From an uncultured Clostridia bacterium (lineage in GTDB: Bacteria > Bacillota > Clostridia > Oscillospirales > Acutalibacteraceae): a stretch of DNA of 7,082 nt. Under the pieces are notes generated by a model. The model saw only the letters and a list, made by a program, of their open reading frames with translations. It made no database searches and was not told where the DNA came from. The position numbers were made by a program, and so were the translations under genes. Position 1 is the first letter of the stretch. Each line of letters starts with the position of its first letter. Below are positions 1 through 5,926 of the stretch, piece by piece. The stretch is taken from the NCBI GenBank assembly GCA_905236975.1, contig CAJOQU010000049.1:1-7082 (forward strand), written 5' to 3'.

Positions 1-336
1 AATTTCCTGCCCGTAGCCGCGGTATTCAATGCCGTCAAACATGCGACCGAGCACCCGTGCGGTATCGGCAATGCTTTCCTTTTTGCCGATTTGGGAGCCG
101 GACGGATCCAAATAGGTCACGTCCATGCCGAGGTCATGCGCCGCCACCTCAAAGCTGCAGCGGGTGCGGGTACTGGTTTTTTCAAAAATCAGCGCAATAT
201 TCTTGCCCGCGCAAAGGGTATGCGGAATACCGTTTTTCTTTTTGGCCTTCAGCTCAGCCGCCAGATCGATCAAGCAGGAGATCTCCGCCGGGGTGAAATC
301 CAACAATTTTAAAAAGCTTTTGCCCTTTAAGTCCAT
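1..336 (-). CDS. argF: Ornithine carbamoyltransferase ArgF, N-terminal part (3' end beyond window)
   Basis: Cytosolic enzyme that transfers carbamoyl from carbamoyl phosphate to ornithine, giving citrulline, the sixth step of arginine synthesis. The frame is open for 112 codons from ATG at 336-334 to the left edge, so only the carbamoyl-phosphate domain is seen, about a third of the usual 300-335 residues. The carbamoyl-phosphate signature STRTR is at residues 55-59 (FEKTSTRTR context). A second motif, SGSQIGKKES, is at about 79-88, followed by DTARVLGRMFDGIEYRGYGQ at about 91-110. The last two motifs resemble E. coli ArgF/ArgI and ArcB-type enzymes more than the Bacillus ArgF type. AGGAG lies 8 nt before the start and overlaps the argD stop; the gap to argD is 11 bp. 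Being last in a biosynthetic operon argues for an anabolic role. Family assignment is firm; anabolic rather than catabolic is inferred from context. Confidence 0.96.
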   Translation of the reverse strand, partial: MDLKGKSFLKLLDFTPAEISCLIDLAAELKAKKKNGIPHTLCAGKNIALIFEKTSTRTRCSFEVAAHDLGMDVTYLDPSGSQIGKKESIADTARVLGRMFDGIEYRGYGQEI

Positions 337-344
337 TATTCATT

Positions 345-349
345 CTCCT
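345..349 (-). promoter_or_regulatory. Ribosome binding site of argF, overlapping the argD stop
   Basis: AGGAG on the minus strand at 349-345, 8 nt before the argF ATG at 336. It shares its first two bases with the argD TAG stop (350-348). An ATG at 343-341 is out of frame with argF and sits too close to the site, so 336 is the start. The overlap suggests that ribosomes finishing argD reinitiate on argF. Confidence 0.85.
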
Positions 350-1508
350 ATTCACAGGCTTGCTTGATAACCGCCACAGCCTTTTGCAGCAGGTCATCGG
401 GAATATTCAGGGCGGGCAGCAGCCGCACCTTGTTTTTGGCACTGATGGCAAGCACGCCGTTTTCCCGGCAACGCTCCAGCACCTCGGCCACCGGTTTTTC
501 GGTCTCAATGCCTAACATCAATCCCAATCCCGATATGTTTTTCACACCCTTGGCGCCTGTCAACGCTCGCCGGATATCGTTGGACTTTGCCTGCACACCG
601 GCCAGCAGGTCATCGTTGATGCGGGAAAGGATGTTCACCGCTCCCGCCGCGCAGACCGGGTTGCCGCCGAAGGTGGAACCGTGCATGCCTTTGCCTAACA
701 CATCGGCTGTTTTCTCACCAAACAAAGTGGCGCCGATGGGCAGTCCGCCGCCTAACCCCTTGGCGGTGGTCACGATATCGGGCTTGATGCCGTACTGCAT
801 ATAGCTGTAAAGCGTACCGGTGCGGCCGTTACCGGTCTGCACCTCGTCAACCACCAATAAAATATCATGTTGAGCGGCCAACTCGGCCATGGCCGAAACA
901 AAGGCGGGTTCTAACGGCAATACGCCGCCCTCCCCTTGTACGCATTCAAACAAAATGGCGGCGGGTTGAAACTTCTGTACCGCACAGGTCAGCGCCGCGA
1001 TATCGTTGGCCGGCACGCTGTGAAAGCCGGGAGTCAAGGGGGTAAAATCCTTGTGAAAAACCTCCTGCCCCGTGGCGGCCAGCGTGGTGATGGTTCTGCC
1101 GTGAAAACTGTTTTCAAGGGTGAGGATGGTATAGACCTCGCTCCCCTTTTTATCCGCCGCATATTTGCGGGCGGTTTTGATGGCGCACTCGTTGGCCTCG
1201 GCGCCCGAATTGGAAAAAAAGACCTTTTGCATGCCGGTGCGCTCGCACAGCATTTGCGCCAACTGCACATCCGGCTTGCTGTAATACAGGTTGGAGGTGT
1301 GCTGCACCGCGTTCAGCTGCGCTGTAACGGCGGCGATCCATTCTTCATCCCCCACGCCGAAGGTGTTGACCGCGATACCGGTACCCATGTCGATATACTG
1401 TTTGCCGTTTTCATCAGTCACAAGCGAGCCTTTTCCGCCGGTGATCACCACCGGAAAGCGCGCGTAGGTGCCGGCGATGTACCGGCTGTCGGCCTCTTGA
1501 ATATTCAT
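348..1508 (-). CDS. argD: Acetylornithine aminotransferase ArgD
   Basis: Pyridoxal-phosphate enzyme of class III (fold type I) aminotransferases. It converts N-acetylglutamate semialdehyde plus glutamate to N2-acetylornithine and 2-oxoglutarate in the cytosol. The 386 residues match the usual length of about 375-405. Visible motifs in order are: the phosphate-binding SNSGAEANE at about 99-107; FHGRT at about 135-139; FECVQGEGG at about 187-195; VDEVQTGNGRTG with the cofactor-ring aspartate D221; the Schiff-base lysine K250 in TTAKGLGGGLPIGA; and GSTFGGNP at about 277-284. The position after SGAEANE is cysteine (C108), where alanine is common; it is not a catalytic residue. The start ATG (1508-1506) overlaps the argB stop as ATGA, with AGGAG 7 nt upstream inside argB. 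Some ArgD enzymes also accept succinyl-diaminopimelate (DapC activity), which cannot be judged here. Close relatives such as ornithine or GABA aminotransferase are unlikely given the operon. Confidence 0.97.
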   Translation of the reverse strand: MNIQEADSRYIAGTYARFPVVITGGKGSLVTDENGKQYIDMGTGIAVNTFGVGDEEWIAAVTAQLNAVQHTSNLYYSKPDVQLAQMLCERTGMQKVFFSNSGAEANECAIKTARKYAADKKGSEVYTILTLENSFHGRTITTLAATGQEVFHKDFTPLTPGFHSVPANDIAALTCAVQKFQPAAILFECVQGEGGVLPLEPAFVSAMAELAAQHDILLVVDEVQTGNGRTGTLYSYMQYGIKPDIVTTAKGLGGGLPIGATLFGEKTADVLGKGMHGSTFGGNPVCAAGAVNILSRINDDLLAGVQAKSNDIRRALTGAKGVKNISGLGLMLGIETEKPVAEVLERCRENGVLAISAKNKVRLLPALNIPDDLLQKAVAVIKQACE

Positions 1509-2374
1509 GTTGCGTCTCCTGTTACCATGGTACCCGCGCCCTCGTTGGTCAGGGTTTCGATCAACAACGAATGGGGCACCCGCCCATCCATGATAATGAC
1601 CTTATCCACCCCGTGGCGAATGGCTTCCATACAACATTCCACCTTGGGGATCATGCCGCCCGAAAGGGTGCCGTCCTGCAACAGGGCTTTTGCCTCGGCG
1701 GCATTCATGCAGGAAATCAGCGAATCCGGATCTTTCGGATCACGCAAAACCCCTGCGATATCGGTCATTAAAATCAACCTTTGCGCCTGCATGGCACCCG
1801 CGATATAGGCGGCCGCCGTATCGGCGTTGATGTTGTATACATTGCCCTTGTCGTCACACCCCACGGTGGAAACGACCGGGATATAGCCTTTATCCAACAA
1901 ATCCGTAATGGGCGCTGCGTCAACTTGGGTGACGCTGCCTACAAAGCCCAGTCGATCGTCCTTGGGTTCCGCTTTGATCATGTGACCGTCTACCCCCGAA
2001 AGCCCCAGCGCCTTGCCGCCCTTGAGTTCCAGCAGGTTCACAAGATCCTTGTTGATCTTGCCGGCCAGTACCATTTGCACGATCCCGGCGGTTTCTTTAT
2101 CGGTCACACGGAGTCCCTCCACAAAAACCGATTCCTTGCCGATTTTTTTAAGCATTTCGGTGATCTCGGGGCCGCCGCCGTGTACCAGCACCACCTTGAC
2201 ACCAATTAGCGACAGCAGAATGATGTCCTCCATCACCTGCTGGCGCAGTTCGTCGTTGATCATGGCGTTGCCGCCGTATTTGACCACTATAATCTTTTGG
2301 TAGTATTTTTGAATATAAGGCAGCGCTTGCGTCAGCACCTCTGCCCGCTGTGCATTGGTCAACTGTAAAGACAT
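1505..2374 (-). CDS. argB: Acetylglutamate kinase ArgB
   Basis: Amino-acid-kinase family enzyme that phosphorylates N-acetylglutamate with ATP to give N-acetylglutamyl 5-phosphate, normally the committed, feedback-controlled step when ArgJ recycles acetyl groups. The chosen ATG at 2374 gives 289 residues. Motifs seen: VVKYGGNAM with K32 for phosphate binding; VHGGGPEI at about 64-71; GLRVTD at about 87-92; NINADTAA at about 181-188; LSGGMIPK ending in K244; and MDGRVPHSLLIE at about 262-273. About 25 residues precede the kinase core, including ALPYIQKYYQK, which fits the extra N-terminal helix of arginine-inhibited hexameric kinases and is absent from the 258-residue E. coli enzyme. An in-frame ATG at 2428 would overlap argJ by 38 bp and lacks the strong RBS found at 2387-2381, so I rejected it. 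The 16-bp gap from argJ and the ATGA overlap with argD indicate co-transcription. Confidence 0.96.
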   Translation of the reverse strand: MSLQLTNAQRAEVLTQALPYIQKYYQKIIVVKYGGNAMINDELRQQVMEDIILLSLIGVKVVLVHGGGPEITEMLKKIGKESVFVEGLRVTDKETAGIVQMVLAGKINKDLVNLLELKGGKALGLSGVDGHMIKAEPKDDRLGFVGSVTQVDAAPITDLLDKGYIPVVSTVGCDDKGNVYNINADTAAAYIAGAMQAQRLILMTDIAGVLRDPKDPDSLISCMNAAEAKALLQDGTLSGGMIPKVECCMEAIRHGVDKVIIMDGRVPHSLLIETLTNEGAGTMVTGDAT

Positions 2375-2380
2375 GCTTTT

Positions 2381-2387
2381 CTCCTTT
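2381..2387 (-). promoter_or_regulatory. Ribosome binding site that fixes the argB start
   Basis: AAAGGAG on the minus strand at 2387-2381, followed by a 6-nt spacer and ATG at 2374-2372. It lies in the 16-bp argJ-argB gap, just after the argJ TAA (2393-2391). Its quality and position decide for the 289-residue ArgB over an 18-residue N-terminal extension that would begin at 2428 within argJ. Confidence 0.88.
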
Positions 2388-2390
2388 AAT

Positions 2391-3602
2391 TTATGTGCGG
2401 TAGTCACCGTTGATCCGAACATAGTCATAGGTCAGATCACAGCCCCACGCGGTCGAGGCGGCCGAACCGCTGTTCAAGTTTACCACGATCTCAATTTCAT
2501 CTTCCAGCAAAATTTCCTTGGCCTTTTCTTCACTGAAATCGACCCCCGCGCCGTTATGGCAAACGGCGATCTCTCCTTTGGCCGAACGGAACCAAACGTC
2601 GATTTTATCAATATCCACCGGCGCACCCGAATACCCGATGGCACACAGCACGCGACCCCAGTTGGCGTCCGCCCCGAACATGGCGGCCTTGGTAAGCGAC
2701 GAGCAAACGACCGATTTGGCCACTGTTTTGGCAATTTCTTTAGTCGCGGCACCGCTGACCTTGCATTCCAATAATTTTGTGGCGCCCTCGCCGTCGGCCG
2801 CAATGGCACGGCAGAGATAAATATTCACCGTGTTAAGCGCCTGCATAAAGGCGGCGAAATCCTCCCCGTCCTCCATGATTTCAGGGTTTTCGGCCATGCC
2901 GTTAGCCAAAACCGTGACCATGTCGTTGGTGGAGGTGTCGCCATCAATGCTCAGCATGTTAAAGGTGTCGGCAATGTCGCTTTTAAGCGCCTTTTGCAGC
3001 ATGGCGGGGCTGATGGCGCAATCGGTCGTGATGAACACCAGCATGGTGGCCATGTTAGGGTGGATCATCCCCGAGCCCTTGGCAATGCCGCCGATACGGC
3101 ATTCCTTGCCGCCCACCGTAAAGCGCACGGCGATTTCTTTAACCTTGGTGTCGGTGGTCATAATTCCCTCGGCCGCGTCACGGCTGTGATCGCCCAACGC
3201 CGCCACCAGCGGACTGATGCCGTTTTTAATAGGGGTAATATCCAACGGTAACCCAATAACCCCGGTAGAAGACACCACCACATCCTCCACCGGAATACCA
3301 AGCGCCTTAGACAGGTGCTCGCAGGTCTCCCGCGCAACCTGACCGCCGTTGGCGTTGCAGGTATTGGCATTGCCGCTGTTACAAATGATAGCCTGTGCGT
3401 ACCCGTCCTTTAAATGGGACTTGGTCACCGCGATGGTGGCGCCCTTGATCAGATTGGTGGTATAAACCGCCGCCGCGGCCGCCCGTTTTTCGCTGTATAT
3501 TAAGCTCAGATCTTTTTTCGAGCGATTTTTTCGGATGCCGCAATGCACCCCCGCCGCCGAAAAGCCCTTGGCGGCGCAAACGCCGCCGGAAATGATCTCC
3601 AT
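2391..3602 (-). CDS. argJ: Glutamate N-acetyltransferase ArgJ (self-cleaving)
   Basis: Moves the acetyl group from N2-acetylornithine to glutamate, releasing ornithine and regenerating N-acetylglutamate. Bifunctional members also use acetyl-CoA to prime the cycle. ArgJ is an Ntn-type enzyme made as a precursor that cuts itself before a threonine. Here the site is the Ala-Thr bond A185/T186 in KGSGMIHPNMATML, predicting an alpha chain of residues 1-185 and a beta chain of 186-403, with T186 as nucleophile. Other family motifs are an N-terminal GFSAAGVHCGI, NSGNAN at about 75-80, the oxyanion-hole STGVIG at about 112-117, SIDGDTSTND at about 218-227, MFGADANWGR at about 308-317 and the C-terminal tail VRINGDYRT. 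The 403 residues match the family. GGGAGG lies 10 nt before the ATG and touches the argC stop. No argA-type acetylglutamate synthase gene is present in the window, so bifunctionality is plausible but not shown. Confidence 0.97.
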   Translation of the reverse strand: MEIISGGVCAAKGFSAAGVHCGIRKNRSKKDLSLIYSEKRAAAAAVYTTNLIKGATIAVTKSHLKDGYAQAIICNSGNANTCNANGGQVARETCEHLSKALGIPVEDVVVSSTGVIGLPLDITPIKNGISPLVAALGDHSRDAAEGIMTTDTKVKEIAVRFTVGGKECRIGGIAKGSGMIHPNMATMLVFITTDCAISPAMLQKALKSDIADTFNMLSIDGDTSTNDMVTVLANGMAENPEIMEDGEDFAAFMQALNTVNIYLCRAIAADGEGATKLLECKVSGAATKEIAKTVAKSVVCSSLTKAAMFGADANWGRVLCAIGYSGAPVDIDKIDVWFRSAKGEIAVCHNGAGVDFSEEKAKEILLEDEIEIVVNLNSGSAASTAWGCDLTYDYVRINGDYRT

Positions 3603-3612
3603 TTTTTGGTTT

Positions 3613-3618
3613 CCTCCC
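3613..3618 (-). promoter_or_regulatory. Ribosome binding site of argJ, touching the argC stop
   Basis: GGGAGG on the minus strand at 3618-3613 with a 10-nt spacer to the argJ ATG at 3602-3600. Its first base is the last base of the argC TAG (3620-3618). The spacer is slightly long, but no other in-frame start has a comparable site, and the resulting N-terminus matches ArgJ proteins. Confidence 0.8.
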
Positions 3619-4544
3619 TATATTGCAAGTCCCGTGGTGGGGTCGGTACCCAACGCCAGATTCATGCACTCGATCGCCGCGCCCGAAGCGCCCTTACCCA
3701 AATTGTCATACCGGGCAATCAACAAAAGGCGCTCTTCGCCGCCTGCCACGGCGATCTCCATATCGTCCCTTCCGGCAAGCTTATTTGCCGCGGCAAAGCC
3801 GTTTTCAAACGGTTCTTCCGCATAACGCACCATTGGGCCGGTATAATGCCTGCGGTAAAGGTTGCGGATGTCCTCCGTCGTGCCGCCGATCTGATCGGCA
3901 AACAACGGTACCGTGACCTCCATGCCGCTGTAAAAATCCGCCACCACGGGGCAAAACGCCGGGGCGGAGGTCAGCCCTGTAATCGCTGTCATTTCGGGCA
4001 GATGCTTATGGTTCTGCGCAAGGCCGTACTGACGGGGCGCGCCAAGCAAACCGTCCCGTGACGCGGCCTCATACTCGGCAATCATCTTTTTACCGCCGCC
4101 GCTGTAACCGGTCAGGGAAAAACAGGACAGTAACGCCTCCCGCGGCAAAAGGCCCGCCTTGACCAGCGGGTAAACCAATGCGATAAATCCACTGGCGTGA
4201 CAGCCCGGCACAGCGATGCGCTTTGCGGTTTTGATCTTTTCTTCGTGCGCCGGTGACAGCTCGGGGAACCCATAGGCCCAGGCCGGGTCGGTGCGGTGCG
4301 CGGTCGAAGTATCCAAAATGACCGTATCGGGATTTTCGCAAAGCGACACCGCCTGCCTTGCCGCCTCATCAGGCAAGCAAAGAAAGACAATGTCGGCTTG
4401 GTCAATGGCTTTTTTACGTTCTTCGGGCAGTTTGCGTTTTTCCTCCGAAAGCGTCAGCAGGGTCAAATCCTCCCTGTCCGACAGGCGTTCGACAATGCGA
4501 AGACCGGTCGTGCCGGCGCCGCCGTCAATAAAAACCTTTGTCAT
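3618..4544 (-). CDS. argC: N-acetyl-gamma-glutamyl-phosphate reductase ArgC, short uncommon form
   Basis: NADPH-dependent cytosolic reductase converting N-acetylglutamyl 5-phosphate to N-acetylglutamate 5-semialdehyde, between ArgB and ArgD. The product has 308 residues, against about 340-350 for the common Bacillus/E. coli-type ArgC, and fits the less common short form (TIGR01851-like, 'argC_other'). It opens with a Rossmann nucleotide loop, DGGAGTTGL, at about 7-15. DTSTAHRTDPAWAYGFPEL follows at about 78-96. The catalytic cysteine C115 is in VPGCHASGF, and the probable catalytic histidine is H181 in NHKHLPEM. A GYSGGGKKM loop lies at about 146-154. The region between the Rossmann loop and the DTSTAHR motif is compact, which probably accounts for most of the missing length. 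The start overlaps the argH stop by 4 bp (ATGA), with GGAG 8 nt upstream inside argH. The catalytic residues are intact, so it should be active. Confidence 0.95.
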   Translation of the reverse strand: MTKVFIDGGAGTTGLRIVERLSDREDLTLLTLSEEKRKLPEERKKAIDQADIVFLCLPDEAARQAVSLCENPDTVILDTSTAHRTDPAWAYGFPELSPAHEEKIKTAKRIAVPGCHASGFIALVYPLVKAGLLPREALLSCFSLTGYSGGGKKMIAEYEAASRDGLLGAPRQYGLAQNHKHLPEMTAITGLTSAPAFCPVVADFYSGMEVTVPLFADQIGGTTEDIRNLYRRHYTGPMVRYAEEPFENGFAAANKLAGRDDMEIAVAGGEERLLLIARYDNLGKGASGAAIECMNLALGTDPTTGLAI

Positions 4545-5914
4545 TGTATAAACTCCGTAATAAACTCAATTTGTTTTTCCACCGAATCCGGCCCGGTTCC
4601 CCCGGCGGAGATTCGCTTTAATACACAGGTTTCCAGCGCGATCTCGCCGTAAAGATCCTCTTCAAACAAGGCGTCAAACTTTTGGTAGGTCGCAAGCGGC
4701 AGGTCTTCCAGCACCGTGTGATGATCAATACAATAAGCCACAATCTCCCCAACCGTTTTATAAGCGGTGCGGAACGGCATGCCCTTTTTGGTCAGATAAT
4801 CGGCTAAATCGGTGGCATTGATAAAGCCCTTCTGCGCCGCTTTGAGCATATTATCAGGTAAGACCTTCATGGTGGCGATCATGGGAGTGAAGACGGATAA
4901 GCACTGTTTGACCGTGTCCACCGCGTCGAAGATCGCTTCCTTATCTTCCTGCATGTCTTTGTTATAAGCCAGCGGCAATCCTTTGAGCGTCGTAAGCATG
5001 GCCATCAGGTCGCCATACACCCGCCCGGTCTTGCCGCGCACCAGCTCTGCCATGTCGGAATTTTTCTTTTGCGGCATAATGCTCGAGCCGGTGGTAAAGC
5101 TATCGTCCAGCTCCACAAACTTGAACTCCCATGAAGACCACAGAATGATCTCTTCACTGAAACGGGATAAATGCATCATGATGATGGCAAATACATTCAA
5201 CAATTCTACGCAAAAATCCCGGTCGGAGACCCCGTCCATGCTGTTAAGGGTGATGCCGTCAAACCCCAGCCGTTCGGCCTCAAATTCACGGTCGGTGTTA
5301 TAGGTTGTCCCTGCCAGCGCACAGCACCCTATGGGAGATACATTCATGCGCTTTACCGCGTCGCGAAGCCTTGTAAAATCCCGCGTGAACATCATGGCGT
5401 ATGCCAAAACATGGTGGGCAAAGGTGACCGGCTGCGCCCGCTGCAAATGGGTGTAACCGGGCATGATATCGTGTTTATGCGCCGCCGCAAGATCGCGGAG
5501 CACGCCAAGCAGTTCTTTTAATGATTTGCCGATTTCTTCCGCTTCGGCAAGCAGATACAGGCGAATATCCAGCGCGACTTGATCGTTCCGGCTGCGGGCG
5601 GTATGCAGTTTTTTGCCCGCGTCGCCAATGCGTTTGGTCAACTCCGCCTCCACAAACATATGGATATCTTCCGCGCCGGAATCAAAGGTCAGGTTTCCCT
5701 GTTCAATGTCCTCCAAAATGGAAGACAAACCGTTTATGATCTGCGCCTTTTCTTCCTCGCTGATGATGCCCTGCCGTGCCAGCATCAAGGCATGCACGAT
5801 CGACCCTGTAATGTCCTGCTTGTACATCCGGCAGTCAAAATGCAGGGAAGAATTAAAATCATCCGCCTGTTGATCGAGCGCCTTTTGAAACCGCCCCGCC
5901 CACATCTTTTCCAT
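4541..5914 (-). CDS. argH: Argininosuccinate lyase ArgH
   Basis: Last step of arginine synthesis: splits argininosuccinate into arginine and fumarate. It belongs to the fumarase/aspartase superfamily and acts as a cytosolic homotetramer whose active sites are built from three subunits. The 457 residues match the usual 455-470. The N-terminus MWAGRF is typical of ArgH. Superfamily conserved blocks are visible: HTARSRNDQVALD at about 104-116; the block with the general acid/base histidine, GYTHLQRAQP (H156); and the mobile-loop signature GSSIMPQKKNSD at 276-287, carrying the catalytic serine (S277/S278). FINATDLADYL at about 364-374 and a C-terminal SAGGTGPDSV are also family-like. The ATG has AAGGA 7 nt upstream, overlapping the argG stop, and the argG-argH gap is 10 bp. 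The 3' end overlaps argC by 4 bp. Nothing is truncated or frameshifted. Confidence 0.98.
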   Translation of the reverse strand: MEKMWAGRFQKALDQQADDFNSSLHFDCRMYKQDITGSIVHALMLARQGIISEEEKAQIINGLSSILEDIEQGNLTFDSGAEDIHMFVEAELTKRIGDAGKKLHTARSRNDQVALDIRLYLLAEAEEIGKSLKELLGVLRDLAAAHKHDIMPGYTHLQRAQPVTFAHHVLAYAMMFTRDFTRLRDAVKRMNVSPIGCCALAGTTYNTDREFEAERLGFDGITLNSMDGVSDRDFCVELLNVFAIIMMHLSRFSEEIILWSSWEFKFVELDDSFTTGSSIMPQKKNSDMAELVRGKTGRVYGDLMAMLTTLKGLPLAYNKDMQEDKEAIFDAVDTVKQCLSVFTPMIATMKVLPDNMLKAAQKGFINATDLADYLTKKGMPFRTAYKTVGEIVAYCIDHHTVLEDLPLATYQKFDALFEEDLYGEIALETCVLKRISAGGTGPDSVEKQIEFITEFIQ

Positions 5915-5921
5915 AAAACGT

Positions 5922-5926
5922 TCCTT
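5922..5926 (-). promoter_or_regulatory. Ribosome binding site of argH, overlapping the argG stop
   Basis: AAGGA on the minus strand at 5926-5922, 7 nt before the argH ATG at 5914-5912. Its first two bases are the last two of the argG TAA stop (5927-5925). Termination on argG and initiation on argH are therefore physically coupled. Confidence 0.8.

Noticed and set aside
936..1808. A 290-codon plus-strand open frame antisense to argD and argB
   Set aside because: It lies opposite two clearly conserved genes, crosses their junction, has no convincing ribosome binding site and its translation shows no recognisable domain. It is a by-product of codon bias in the true genes.
2375..2428. An 18-codon N-terminal extension of argB starting at ATG 2428
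   Set aside because: It would overlap argJ by 38 bp, its residues do not resemble acetylglutamate kinases, and a strong RBS stands 6 nt before the internal ATG at 2374.
3543..4061. A 172-codon plus-strand open frame opposite argJ and argC
   Set aside because: The translation is rich in Arg, His, Gly and Ala with no motif, as expected for an antisense shadow of GC-rich coding sequence.
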